Origin: Lentilactobacillus parafarraginis DSM 18390 = JCM 14109 | GTDB taxonomy: Bacteria; Bacillota; Bacilli; Lactobacillales; Lactobacillaceae | Reading direction: 5' to 3' | Length of the DNA stretch: 44,237 bases | Assembly: GCF_001435895.1 (NCBI RefSeq) | Contig: NZ_AZFZ01000002.1 | Span: 1-44,237, forward strand | Shown: positions 15,533 through 23,375 of the stretch, one piece after another | Numbering within the stretch: position 1 is the first letter of the stretch | Layout of the letters: each line of letters starts with the position of its first letter | Program-made: the position numbers and the translations under genes | The notes under the pieces: generated by a model | Database searches by the model: none | What the model was told of the DNA's origin: nothing | The model's input: the letters and a program-made list of their open reading frames with translations, nothing else

Positions 15533-16399
15533 ATGAAAGAATACCAGGATCAATTTTTTGAGGGTGAACGCGCACTATTTGGCGAACATGACGCCAATAT
15601 CGTCAATACGACCTTTGGTGAGGGCGAGTCACCGCTCAAGCACAGCAGTAACATCACCATGAAGGATTCCATCTTTAAATGGAAGTACCCGTTATGGTAC
15701 AGCAAACATGTAACGGTTGGCCGAACGATTCTTGAAACGGTTGCCCATGCCGGCATTTGGTACACCGATGACATTACGATGAATGACTGTTCCATTCAGG
15801 CTAGCAAGACATTTCGCCGTAGCAGTCATATTAAATTGGTGAATGTCCACCTATCTAACGCTGGCGAAACCCTATGGACCTGCCAGCACGTTCGCTTGGA
15901 ACATGTTCAGGCAAACGGCAAGTATTTTGGGATGAACAGCGAAAACATTTACGCGGATCATTTAGATCTCATTGGAAACTATTGTTTTGATGGTGCCAAA
16001 AACGTCGAGGTTCATCACTCAACATTGGTCTCAAAGGACGCCTTTTGGAATTGCGAAAACGTGGCCGTTTACGATTCGGTGATTAATGGGGAATACCTGG
16101 CTTGGAACACGAAAAACTTAACCCTTGTTAACTGCACGATTGAGAGCGATCAGGGGTTGTGTTACATCGACCACCTCACGATGCGCAACTGCAAACTACT
16201 GGAAACCGACCTCGCGTTTGAATACTGTTCTAATATCGACGCGGATATCACTTCCAACATTGTCAGCGTCAAGAATCCAACCAGCGGCAAAATTCACGCG
16301 AAATCAATTGGTGACTTAATCATGGACCCATCAAAGATTGATCCTAGTCAAACCACTATCACAACCGATACCAAAATCACGAAAAGGGAGTCTGCATAA
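15533..16399 (+). CDS. DUF3737-family right-handed beta-helix-like protein
   Basis: A 288-residue protein that I recognise as DUF3737. It consists of repeating units of about 20-25 residues of the form 'x-NITM-x-DS-x-F', 'x-HVTVGRT', 'DDITMNDCSI', 'SHIKLVNVHL', 'QHVRLEHVQA', 'KNLTLVNCTI', 'DHLTMRNCKL', which predicts a parallel beta-helix. There is no signal peptide, so it is cytoplasmic. Function is unknown. RBS AAAGGAA is 9 bases before the ATG, and the stop overlaps the next start as TAATG, so it is tightly coupled to the PatB/MalY lyase. Confidence 0.82.
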   Translation: MKEYQDQFFEGERALFGEHDANIVNTTFGEGESPLKHSSNITMKDSIFKWKYPLWYSKHVTVGRTILETVAHAGIWYTDDITMNDCSIQASKTFRRSSHIKLVNVHLSNAGETLWTCQHVRLEHVQANGKYFGMNSENIYADHLDLIGNYCFDGAKNVEVHHSTLVSKDAFWNCENVAVYDSVINGEYLAWNTKNLTLVNCTIESDQGLCYIDHLTMRNCKLLETDLAFEYCSNIDADITSNIVSVKNPTSGKIHAKSIGDLIMDPSKIDPSQTTITTDTKITKRESA

Positions 16400-17577
16400 T
16401 GGCTGATTTTAATTCAATTATTCCCCGTCGCAATACGGATTCTGTTAAATGGGACGTTAAGGACAATGAATTACCAATGTGGGTGGCCGACATGGACTTT
16501 AAGACTGCTCCAGAGATTATTGCGGCCATGCAAAAGAAGGTTGCCTTCGGCGTCTTTGGTTATGAAGAACCTCATGAGAACTTGTTTAACGCGGTTGCCG
16601 ATTGGTACCAGCGTCAACACCATGCCCGTCCCAAGACAGCCTGGATGCTTTTTTGTACCGGCGTCGTGCCCGCGATTTCCTCAGCGGTTCGGCGGGTCAG
16701 TCACGTGGGCGATAACGTCGTCGTCTCAGCCCCGGTCTATAATATTTTTTACAATTCAATCGTCAATAACGGCCGCCACGTCCTCTCAAGCGATTTAGTC
16801 TACGATGCGCACACTCATCAATACAGCGTTGATTGGGAGGATCTTGAGGCAAAATTAGCTGAACCGCTAAGCACGATGATGATTCTTTGTAACCCCCACA
16901 ATCCCGTGGGAAAAGTATGGTCCCGCGATGACCTCATTCGAATTAGCAAGCTATGCATCAAGCATCACGTGACCCTGTTAAGTGACGAGATTCACGGTGA
17001 TTTAGTCGTTGGCGATCCGCAATACACGCCAATCTTTTCGCTTCCCGAGGACCTTATTCAGCAAACCATCGTCTGCGTTTCACCAAGCAAAACGTTCAAT
17101 GTGGCGGCGTTACATGCCGCAACGGTCATCGTGCCAAACGACAACTTGCGCCAGATTGTCAATCGCGGTATTAACACCGATGAGCTGGGGGAGCCTAATC
17201 TCCTAGCCATTCCGGGCACCATCGCAGCATACACGAAAGGCGACCAGTGGTTATCAGAACTAAAGACCCACATCAGCCAAAATCGGGCCACGTTGACTGA
17301 TTTTTGTAAGCAAAACCTGCCGCAAATTCACGTCGTTTCGTCCAACGCCACTTACCTGGTCTGGGTCGACTGCGGTGAGATCACTCATAACTCGGATGAT
17401 CTGGAAGCCTATATTCGTCAGGAAACCGGGTTGTATGTATCAGCCGGTACCGTTTACGGCGGGAATGGCAATCAATTCCTCAGAATCAATATTGCTTGCC
17501 CAGCTAGTATGCTGGCAGATGGTCTCCAGCGACTTAAGCAAGGTATTCAGGCCTATCAAGCCAAAACCGAAAAGTAA
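16399..17577 (+). CDS. PatB/MalY-type pyridoxal phosphate C-S lyase (cystathionine beta-lyase-like aminotransferase)
   Basis: A 392-residue fold-type I PLP enzyme. Landmarks are the N-terminal WDVKDNELPMWVADMDF, the nucleotide-like turn NPHNPVGKVW (residues 166-175), SDEIHGDLV (PLP-contacting Asp) and SPSKTFNVAAL, with the Schiff-base lysine. The sequence ends with the arginine-bearing FLRINIACP. This fits PatB/MalY: beta-elimination from cystathionine or cysteine conjugates to pyruvate, ammonia and a thiol. RBS AAAGGGAG is inside the DUF3737 gene. The exact substrate cannot be read off the sequence. Confidence 0.88.
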   Translation: MADFNSIIPRRNTDSVKWDVKDNELPMWVADMDFKTAPEIIAAMQKKVAFGVFGYEEPHENLFNAVADWYQRQHHARPKTAWMLFCTGVVPAISSAVRRVSHVGDNVVVSAPVYNIFYNSIVNNGRHVLSSDLVYDAHTHQYSVDWEDLEAKLAEPLSTMMILCNPHNPVGKVWSRDDLIRISKLCIKHHVTLLSDEIHGDLVVGDPQYTPIFSLPEDLIQQTIVCVSPSKTFNVAALHAATVIVPNDNLRQIVNRGINTDELGEPNLLAIPGTIAAYTKGDQWLSELKTHISQNRATLTDFCKQNLPQIHVVSSNATYLVWVDCGEITHNSDDLEAYIRQETGLYVSAGTVYGGNGNQFLRINIACPASMLADGLQRLKQGIQAYQAKTEK

Positions 17578-17680
17578 GGATCAAATCCTGATCAGCCCAA
17601 TTGAAAGCCATTTTAAAGTTCAAATGACCAAACAGAGCGTTATTTGCAAAATTAAGTGAATTGCATAACCCTTTGTAAAC

Positions 17681-17726
17681 ACAACATTTATGTAAAATGG
17701 GCAAAATAACGGATTGTTGTTTTTTT
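17681..17726 (+). terminator. Weak terminator after the PatB/MalY gene
   Basis: ACAACA pairs with TGTTGT across a 28-base loop and is followed by seven Ts. The stem is short; a second hairpin, GTTAT-TGCAA/TTGCA-TAAC, lies just upstream at about 17639-17670. Confidence 0.4.
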
Positions 17727-17809
17727 GATTTTTAAACCCAAAATATTTTTTATCCACGCCAAGCCTTGTCGCCTCGCGGTTCATCGGTTCATCTGACGAT
17801 TTCTCTTAG

Positions 17810-17857
17810 GCACAATATATTGCTTATCAGTCCGCATCGAGATACTATATATAGTGT
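17810..17857 (+). promoter_or_regulatory. rtpR promoter with two NrdR boxes
   Basis: GCACAATATATTGCTT (17810-17825) and ATACTATATATAGTGT (17842-17857) match the NrdR-box consensus ACACWATATNTWGTGT. They start 32 bp apart, about three helical turns, as in known NrdR pairs. The promoter TTGCTT (17820-17825)-N17-TACTAT (17843-17848) is built into them, with the -35 in box 1 and the -10 in box 2. NrdR repression in response to nucleotide pools is therefore expected. A leader of roughly 80 bases follows; I saw no cobalamin riboswitch in it. Confidence 0.88.
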
Positions 17858-17934
17858 CGAATCGATCAAAAACGACTGAAACAAAGTCAATATGAGTACA
17901 AGAAATACTTATGAAAAGTACGGGAGGAATCGTT

Positions 17935-20184
17935 ATGCAAGCAATGAAACTTTCATCAGTTTCACTATCTGATGAATTTATAAATCGAGTAAAAAGCGAA
18001 ATCACACCGCACTGGGGCGAATTAGGCTGGGTTACATATAAGAGAACTTACGCCCGTTGGATCCCAGAGAAGCAGCGGACAGAGAACTGGGACGAAACCG
18101 TTAAGCGGGTTGTTGAGGGCAATATCAACCTCGACCCACGACTTCACCAGAACAATGTGGATCCCCAAGTAGTCAGTGAATTAACCGACGAAGCCAAGAA
18201 ACTTTACAAGTTAATTTACGGACTTGCCGCAACCCCATCAGGTCGAAACCTGTGGATCTCAGGAACCCCTTATGAGGCTCGCAACGGGGATGCCCTGAAC
18301 AACTGTTGGTTTATCGGCATTCGCCCACAACCATACGGTGACAGCCACATTATGCCCGAATATTTGAAGAAGGATCAGCCAGCCGTTTCAATGCCCTACT
18401 CCTTCATGTTTGACCAATTAATGAAGGGCGGCGGTGTCGGTTTTTCTGTCGTTAAAGAAAACGTTCATAAGATTCCGTTGGTCAACAACGAAGTCAACTT
18501 GACCATCGTGATTGACAAGAATAGTAAGTCCTACGATGCTTCCCTCAAAATGGGGGCCGTTGACAAGGACGCCTACTTTGAGAAGCATTCAATTACTGAT
18601 GCAGCTTACTATCGCCTGCCCGATACCCGCGAAGGCTGGGTTCTTTCAAACGCGCATCTGATTGACCTGCACTTTGCTTCAACTAATCCAAAGGGTCAAA
18701 AGAACCTGGTTCTTGATATGAGTGACATCCGTGAAAAGGGTGCTAAGATCAAGGGCTTTGGTGGAACTGCCTCTGGTCCAATGCCGCTCATCGAAATGTT
18801 ATTTGACATTAACAAGATTTTGAACGCCCGCGTTCGTCGTCACTTGTCATCCGTTGACATGACCGATATTGGCAACATGATTGGTAAGACCGTTGTTGCC
18901 GGAAACGTTCGCCGTTCTGCCGAATTAGCATTGGGCTCCGCCGATGATGAGGATTTCATCACCATGAAGCAGGACCAAGAAAAGCTCATGCATCACCGTT
19001 GGGCTTCTAACAACAGTGTTGCCGTTGACTCAAAATTCAGCAATTACGGGCCAATCGCCGACTCCATTCAACATAATGGCGAACCCGGCATCGTGAACTT
19101 GGAATTATCCAAGAACTACGGCCGTAAAATTGATGGCTTGCAAAAGGACATCGATCCAAACGTTGAGGGGACTAACCCATGTGGTGAAATTTCACTTTCA
19201 AACGGTGAACCATGTAACCTCTTTGAAGTCTTCCCTTACGTTGCCAGCCAGCAAAATTGGGACCTCGATGAAGCCTTTGCTTTGGGGACTCGTTTCTCCA
19301 AGCGGGTTACTTTCAGCCCATACGACTGGGAAGTTTCTCGTAAAGCAATCAAGAAGAATCGCCGGATTGGTATCTCAATGTCCGGGATTCAGGACTGGAT
19401 TTTAAGCGAATTAGGTAACCGGGTCGTTGTTGGTTACGAAGACGCCAAGGATCCTGAAACCGGCGAAGCAATCAAGAAGCCGATTTACGACAAACGTGCC
19501 GTTAAAATGGTTGATGGTTTATACAAGGCCGTTGTGAAAGCTGATAAGGACTACTCAGATGAACTGGGCTGCAACACCTCCCTCAAGCACACAACCGTTA
19601 AGCCATCAGGGACCGTTGCTAAATTAGCCGGCGTTTCGGAAGGCATGCACTTCCACTACGCCCCTTACTTGATTCAACGAATCCGGTTCCAAGATTCTGA
19701 TCCGTTGCTGCCAGCTTTGAAAGCTTGCGGCTACCACGTTGAAAAGGACGTTTACTCCAAGAACACCATGGTTGCTGAATTCCCAATCCGCGCTGCTCAC
19801 GCTGACAGCAAAGCCTTTGCTTCAGCTGGGAACGTTTCGATTGCTGAACAATTTGCCACCCAGGCATTCCTGCAGACTTACTGGTCCGATAACGCGGTTA
19901 GCTGTACCGTTACATTCCAACCAGATGAAGGCGACCAGATTGCCCCACTGATGAAGCAGTACCGCTTCACCACTAAGTCAACGTCGTTATTGCCTTACGT
20001 TGGTAACGAATTCAAGCAAGCTCCTAAGGAACCAATCGAGCCAAAAGTTTACGAAGAAAAGGTTATGCAGATTCATGGTGACGTTCAACGGACCTTTGAA
20101 CAATTAAGCGGTAACCATGATCAAAAGGGTGCCGAAATTATCGGTCAAACCGACTGTGAAGGCGGCGCCTGCCCAATTAAGTAA
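17935..20184 (+). CDS. rtpR: Adenosylcobalamin-dependent ribonucleoside-triphosphate reductase (class II, monomeric)
   Basis: A 749-residue class II ribonucleotide reductase that turns NTPs into dNTPs using a cobalamin-generated thiyl radical. It closely resembles the L. leichmannii enzyme from WVTYKRTYARW onward. Key residues are Cys124 (ALNNCW) and Cys427 (GEPC) as the reducing pair, Cys416 (NPCGEIS) as the thiyl radical, and a C-terminal CEGGACPIK with Cys741 and Cys746 for re-reduction. The frame opens at 17911, but GGGAGGA lies between that ATG and the one at 17935, so 17935 is the likely start. Two NrdR boxes overlap the promoter. The cofactor can be supplied by the adenosyltransferase encoded 540 bases downstream. 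A strong terminator follows. Confidence 0.96.
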   Translation: MQAMKLSSVSLSDEFINRVKSEITPHWGELGWVTYKRTYARWIPEKQRTENWDETVKRVVEGNINLDPRLHQNNVDPQVVSELTDEAKKLYKLIYGLAATPSGRNLWISGTPYEARNGDALNNCWFIGIRPQPYGDSHIMPEYLKKDQPAVSMPYSFMFDQLMKGGGVGFSVVKENVHKIPLVNNEVNLTIVIDKNSKSYDASLKMGAVDKDAYFEKHSITDAAYYRLPDTREGWVLSNAHLIDLHFASTNPKGQKNLVLDMSDIREKGAKIKGFGGTASGPMPLIEMLFDINKILNARVRRHLSSVDMTDIGNMIGKTVVAGNVRRSAELALGSADDEDFITMKQDQEKLMHHRWASNNSVAVDSKFSNYGPIADSIQHNGEPGIVNLELSKNYGRKIDGLQKDIDPNVEGTNPCGEISLSNGEPCNLFEVFPYVASQQNWDLDEAFALGTRFSKRVTFSPYDWEVSRKAIKKNRRIGISMSGIQDWILSELGNRVVVGYEDAKDPETGEAIKKPIYDKRAVKMVDGLYKAVVKADKDYSDELGCNTSLKHTTVKPSGTVAKLAGVSEGMHFHYAPYLIQRIRFQDSDPLLPALKACGYHVEKDVYSKNTMVAEFPIRAAHADSKAFASAGNVSIAEQFATQAFLQTYWSDNAVSCTVTFQPDEGDQIAPLMKQYRFTTKSTSLLPYVGNEFKQAPKEPIEPKVYEEKVMQIHGDVQRTFEQLSGNHDQKGAEIIGQTDCEGGACPIK

Positions 20185-20240
20185 TAATGATCTTTTAAAT
20201 TCGAATCATCCAATCACCCATTTCATGGCGGTGATCCAAG

Positions 20241-20273
20241 AACGGAAATCTGACCAAAGGTTTCCGTTTTTGT
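20241..20273 (+). terminator. Terminator of rtpR
   Basis: AACGGAAA (20241-20248) pairs with TTTCCGTT (20261-20268), followed by TTTGTTT. Confidence 0.8.
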
Positions 20274-20297
20274 TTGGCGAAAACCCGTCCTGGGCGC

Positions 20298-20326
20298 TTG
20301 ACGGTCGCGATTAGCCGCGTTAAATT
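20298..20326 (+). promoter_or_regulatory. Promoter of the 91-aa protein gene
   Basis: TTGACG (20298-20303), 17-bp spacer, TAAATT (20321-20326). Transcription would begin close to the RBS GAGGAGGT, giving a very short leader. Confidence 0.6.
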
Positions 20327-20350
20327 ACCATTATGTGAGGAGGTAATCAT

Positions 20351-20626
20351 TTGAACCCATTCAAGAAGACGGAAAAACAGCGCGAGGAGTTTCTTCGCAA
20401 TATTCGTTTTATCGATAAATCCGTGTTTGGCACGTACACGCCCGACCCGCAAAATTCCCCTGAGGAAGAACAACGCCGGATTAAATCAATCAACCGCGAA
20501 TACCATCACGAAATTCGGCGGGAAAAGGGCGAAATGCGGATTCTCCATTTTAAATTATTTATGCTGGGCCACGAGCGCCTTTCTGCATTTGTGCAGGCAA
20601 TCATTACCGGTCGGCAGCCTCATTAG
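20351..20626 (+). CDS. Small charged protein of unknown function
   Basis: A 91-residue soluble, basic protein (MNPFKKTEKQREEFLRNIRF...) rich in Lys, Arg and Glu, with a likely helical second half (EEQRRIKSINREYHHEIRR). The start is TTG, with an excellent GAGGAGGT eight bases upstream and its own promoter, which argues that it is real. I recognise no family. It sits between rtpR and the cobalamin adenosyltransferase gene. Confidence 0.7.
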   Translation: MNPFKKTEKQREEFLRNIRFIDKSVFGTYTPDPQNSPEEEQRRIKSINREYHHEIRREKGEMRILHFKLFMLGHERLSAFVQAIITGRQPH

Positions 20627-20726
20627 GTACCACAAATTTTTCATTTTCCAAAATTAATTATCGCAAAATGCGCAAAATTAGCTTATGATAAATCTACTGA
20701 CCCTTACATCCAAAGGAGCGACACAC

Positions 20727-21263
20727 ATGGTAAAAATCTACACTAAAGTCGGTGATCACGGTAAAACCAAGCAGGTCACCGGTCGAATGGTCCCAAAGTA
20801 TGACTTACAGATTGAGGCACTTGGGGCCATCGATGAACTGGATTCTTGGCTGGGTTATGTGATCTCAATCCTGTCGCCAAAAGCTCAGGAATTAGCGCCA
20901 AAGCTTAACTTGATCCAGCATAACCTTTACGAACTGCAGGCTGATATCACCGTTAAACGGCATCATGAAATTACCGATGATAAAACCAAGCAGCTGGAAA
21001 CCGAAATCGATGCAATCATGGCCAAATTACCCGTGATCAAAGCCTTCATTCTCCCCGGTGGTAATCCATCCGGTGCCGCCCTCCAGTATGCCCGGGCATT
21101 AGCTCGGAAGGCCGAACGACTAGTCGTCGAACTCAACGATAAGACCCAGCCGTTAAACGATGAAATTCTCGAGTATCTGAACCGCCTTTCAGACTATCTA
21201 TTTGCATTAGCCCGTTATGCCAACTTGTTGGAAGGTTATGACGAGGAAAAAAGTAAGCTTTAA
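20727..21263 (+). CDS. pduO: ATP:cob(I)alamin adenosyltransferase, PduO type
   Basis: A 178-residue PduO/MMAB-type adenosyltransferase that forms adenosylcobalamin from cob(I)alamin and ATP. The N-terminal ATP-binding region is IYTKVGDHGKTKQVTG, followed by EALGAIDELDSWLG. The catalytic helix motif FILPGGNPSGAALQYARALARKAER, read as PGGNPSGAALQYAR and ARKAER, carries the conserved arginines. The start at 20727 follows AAGGAGCG; the frame extends to 20685 but lacks an RBS there. TATGAT at 20684-20689 may be the -10 box. Its position after rtpR makes coenzyme supply for ribonucleotide reduction the likely role; no propanediol-utilisation genes are in the window. Confidence 0.9.
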   Translation: MVKIYTKVGDHGKTKQVTGRMVPKYDLQIEALGAIDELDSWLGYVISILSPKAQELAPKLNLIQHNLYELQADITVKRHHEITDDKTKQLETEIDAIMAKLPVIKAFILPGGNPSGAALQYARALARKAERLVVELNDKTQPLNDEILEYLNRLSDYLFALARYANLLEGYDEEKSKL

Positions 21264-21277
21264 TGAGGTGTTAGGAA

Positions 21278-21967
21278 GTGCCAACCATCCAGAACAATCA
21301 GTCAAAGTCCCAGAGTTTAGCAGATAAAGTCTCCCAGGAAATTGAAGCCGATATTTTAAACCACAAATTGGCAATTGGGGATCGTCTCCCCACCGAACCA
21401 AACTTGATGGCCCAATACAACGTTGGCCGTTCAACCATCCGGGAGGCAATCAAAGTGCTCGCAAACCTCGGTTTAATTGAAGTGATGCAGGGTAAAGGAA
21501 CCACCGTCATTCATGACACCCTACCCGACCAAACCATTTCAAAATCGTTACGCGATGCGCCGGCAATTGAAGCCTATGAAGCGCGAAAAGCGCTGGAAAT
21601 CAGCATTGTTAACCTTGCCTGCCTTAACCGTAACGCAACCGATTTGAAGGCTCTAGGCTATTATCTCGAAATTCGGGCGGCAGCTGCCAAACGTCATTCA
21701 ATCGAAGCCTATCGTCAAGCGGACGAAAAATTTCACGAAGCAATTATTGAAGCCGCCCATAACAGTGTGATTGCGACAATTTACGAACACTTTTGGCAGT
21801 CATTCAACGATCGCTTCGGTAAGCAGTTTATCGAGCTTAAATTTCACAGTGATCAGCCCATCATTCATCAAAACATTTTAAAAGCCATTGAACAGCAGGA
21901 TGTTCACCTTGCAATCCAGTGGACAAAGAAAAATATCAGTTTGTTAGAAGAAGCGGTCAGCCAGTGA
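21278..21967 (+). CDS. GntR-family transcriptional regulator (FadR subgroup)
   Basis: A 229-residue regulator. The N-terminal winged helix (residues 13-85) contains LAIGDRLPTEPNLMAQYNVGRS, read as GDRLPTEPNLMAQYNVGRST, then IREAIKVLANLGLIEVMQGKG. The C-terminal all-helical FCD domain (about 90-225) has the metal-ligand pattern ADEKFHEAII with further histidines, typical of FadR-type effector domains binding carboxylates or sugar acids. It starts at GTG, 14 bases after the adenosyltransferase stop, with GAGGTG upstream. The next gene is an MFS transporter, which it most likely controls. Confidence 0.86.
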   Translation: MPTIQNNQSKSQSLADKVSQEIEADILNHKLAIGDRLPTEPNLMAQYNVGRSTIREAIKVLANLGLIEVMQGKGTTVIHDTLPDQTISKSLRDAPAIEAYEARKALEISIVNLACLNRNATDLKALGYYLEIRAAAAKRHSIEAYRQADEKFHEAIIEAAHNSVIATIYEHFWQSFNDRFGKQFIELKFHSDQPIIHQNILKAIEQQDVHLAIQWTKKNISLLEEAVSQ

Positions 21968-22073
21968 CGGCTTCTTTTATTATTAGGATCCAGTGCTCGA
22001 TTGGCCAAGTAAGCGCAATTCACCGGGCTTCCTTGGTCACCTACATACATTTCACCAAATTGGAGGTCATCTC

Positions 22074-23261
22074 GTGAACCAAAATAAACAAGGCATCAAT
22101 TTCACATTCGAAGTTTTCCTTCTGGCCGCAAACCTGCGCCTGGCAATCATTGGCATCCCACCAATTGTCAGTAAAGTTCAAGCATTCTTTCACCTGACAA
22201 CGGCCCTAACCGGTGCCTTAACAACCATTCCCTTACTTTGTTTTGGGTTTTTATCGGTTTTAACGGCCCCGGTTATTCGGCGCCTCGGCACCAAACGAAC
22301 CATCGAATTTGCGCTGTTAATGCTTGCCATTGCCAATTTACTGCGAACTTACGTCAGTTGGGGCATGTTTGCGGGCACGATCTTTGTTGGCGCTGGAATT
22401 ACCATGTTAAATGTTTCCCTACCGGCCCTCATTGTTGAACGGCAACCCCAGGATGCTGGCCGGCTGAACGGCGTATACACCGCTTCAATTAACATCATTT
22501 CGGCAATTGTTGGCGGGATCGCGGTACCCGTGGCGAATGCTTTAGGCTGGCAGTTTACCGTCCAATTATTTTCCGTACCTGCCATTATTGCGTTTCTGGC
22601 CACGCTTCTTTTGCCCAACAAGAAGTCTCGCCGGCAAAGTTCCGCCCCAAGTCGCCCAGCAGGGGGATCCCAAACACCAATTTGGAAACGGGGCCACGTG
22701 TGGATGCTGGCACTGTTTATGGGGTTACAATCAATGATCTTCTATACGATTGTAGCCTGGCTGCCCAATGTCCTAACGTCCCATGGGCTGTCAGCAACGA
22801 CGGCTGGCTGGTTGTTCTCAATTTTTCAAATTATTGGCGCCCCGTTTGCATACCTGGTTCCCCGCGCCACCACGAAAGTCGCTAACTTACAAATCCTCAT
22901 GGGTTCGCTGTTGGCTGGTTATCTGGTGGGTACCGGGATCCTCATTTTCTTCGACGCAACTTGGTTGTTGATTTTGGCTTGTCTGGTTCTCGGCATCACC
23001 ACGGCATCGGTTTTCACCTTTTCGCTGACCATGATCACGACCATTTCGCAAACGCCTCAGGAAGCTGGATCGGTTGGTGGCATCGTGCAATCCATCGGTT
23101 ATTTGATTGCCAGCGTTGGCCCCACCATTTTTGGAGTTATCAAGACAACCCTGGGAAACTGGCCGGAGACGCTGATTGTGATGAGTATTATTTCTGTTGT
23201 CAATATTTTAGTTGGCTTCACGTTGATCCAGGTCATTCGTAAAAACCAATTTGTATTTTGA
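22074..23261 (+). CDS. MFS transporter, CynX/NimT (cyanate-type) family
   Basis: A 395-residue, 12-helix major facilitator. The N-terminus FTFEVFLLAANLRLAIIGIPP and the loop APVIRRLGTKRTIE, with its Asn-Leu-Arg in helix 1, fit the CynX/NimT group; known members take or expel small organic compounds. GTG at 22074, preceded by GGAGGT, is the chosen start; the frame from 21993 encodes a non-membrane stretch with no RBS. It lies 107 bases after the GntR regulator. The substrate is unknown. Confidence 0.82.
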   Translation: MNQNKQGINFTFEVFLLAANLRLAIIGIPPIVSKVQAFFHLTTALTGALTTIPLLCFGFLSVLTAPVIRRLGTKRTIEFALLMLAIANLLRTYVSWGMFAGTIFVGAGITMLNVSLPALIVERQPQDAGRLNGVYTASINIISAIVGGIAVPVANALGWQFTVQLFSVPAIIAFLATLLLPNKKSRRQSSAPSRPAGGSQTPIWKRGHVWMLALFMGLQSMIFYTIVAWLPNVLTSHGLSATTAGWLFSIFQIIGAPFAYLVPRATTKVANLQILMGSLLAGYLVGTGILIFFDATWLLILACLVLGITTASVFTFSLTMITTISQTPQEAGSVGGIVQSIGYLIASVGPTIFGVIKTTLGNWPETLIVMSIISVVNILVGFTLIQVIRKNQFVF

Positions 23262-23271
23262 TGATTCCCTT

Positions 23272-23311
23272 AAAGATGAGCGCTTAGTTGAATAACGCTG
23301 ATCTTTTTCTT
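23272..23311 (+). terminator. Terminator after the CynX-type MFS gene
   Basis: AAAGATGAGCG (23272-23282) pairs with CGCTGATCTTT (23296-23306) with one mismatch; a T-rich run follows. Confidence 0.7.
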
Positions 23312-23375
23312 TTGCCATCCGAATGGGGTATGCTGAAGAAAATGTTTCAGTATAACCTCAAGGGAAGCGATATCC

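Noticed and set aside
17578-17934. Cobalamin riboswitch upstream of rtpR
   Set aside because: No B12-box or recognisable cobalamin aptamer sequence was seen; the control elements visible are NrdR boxes.
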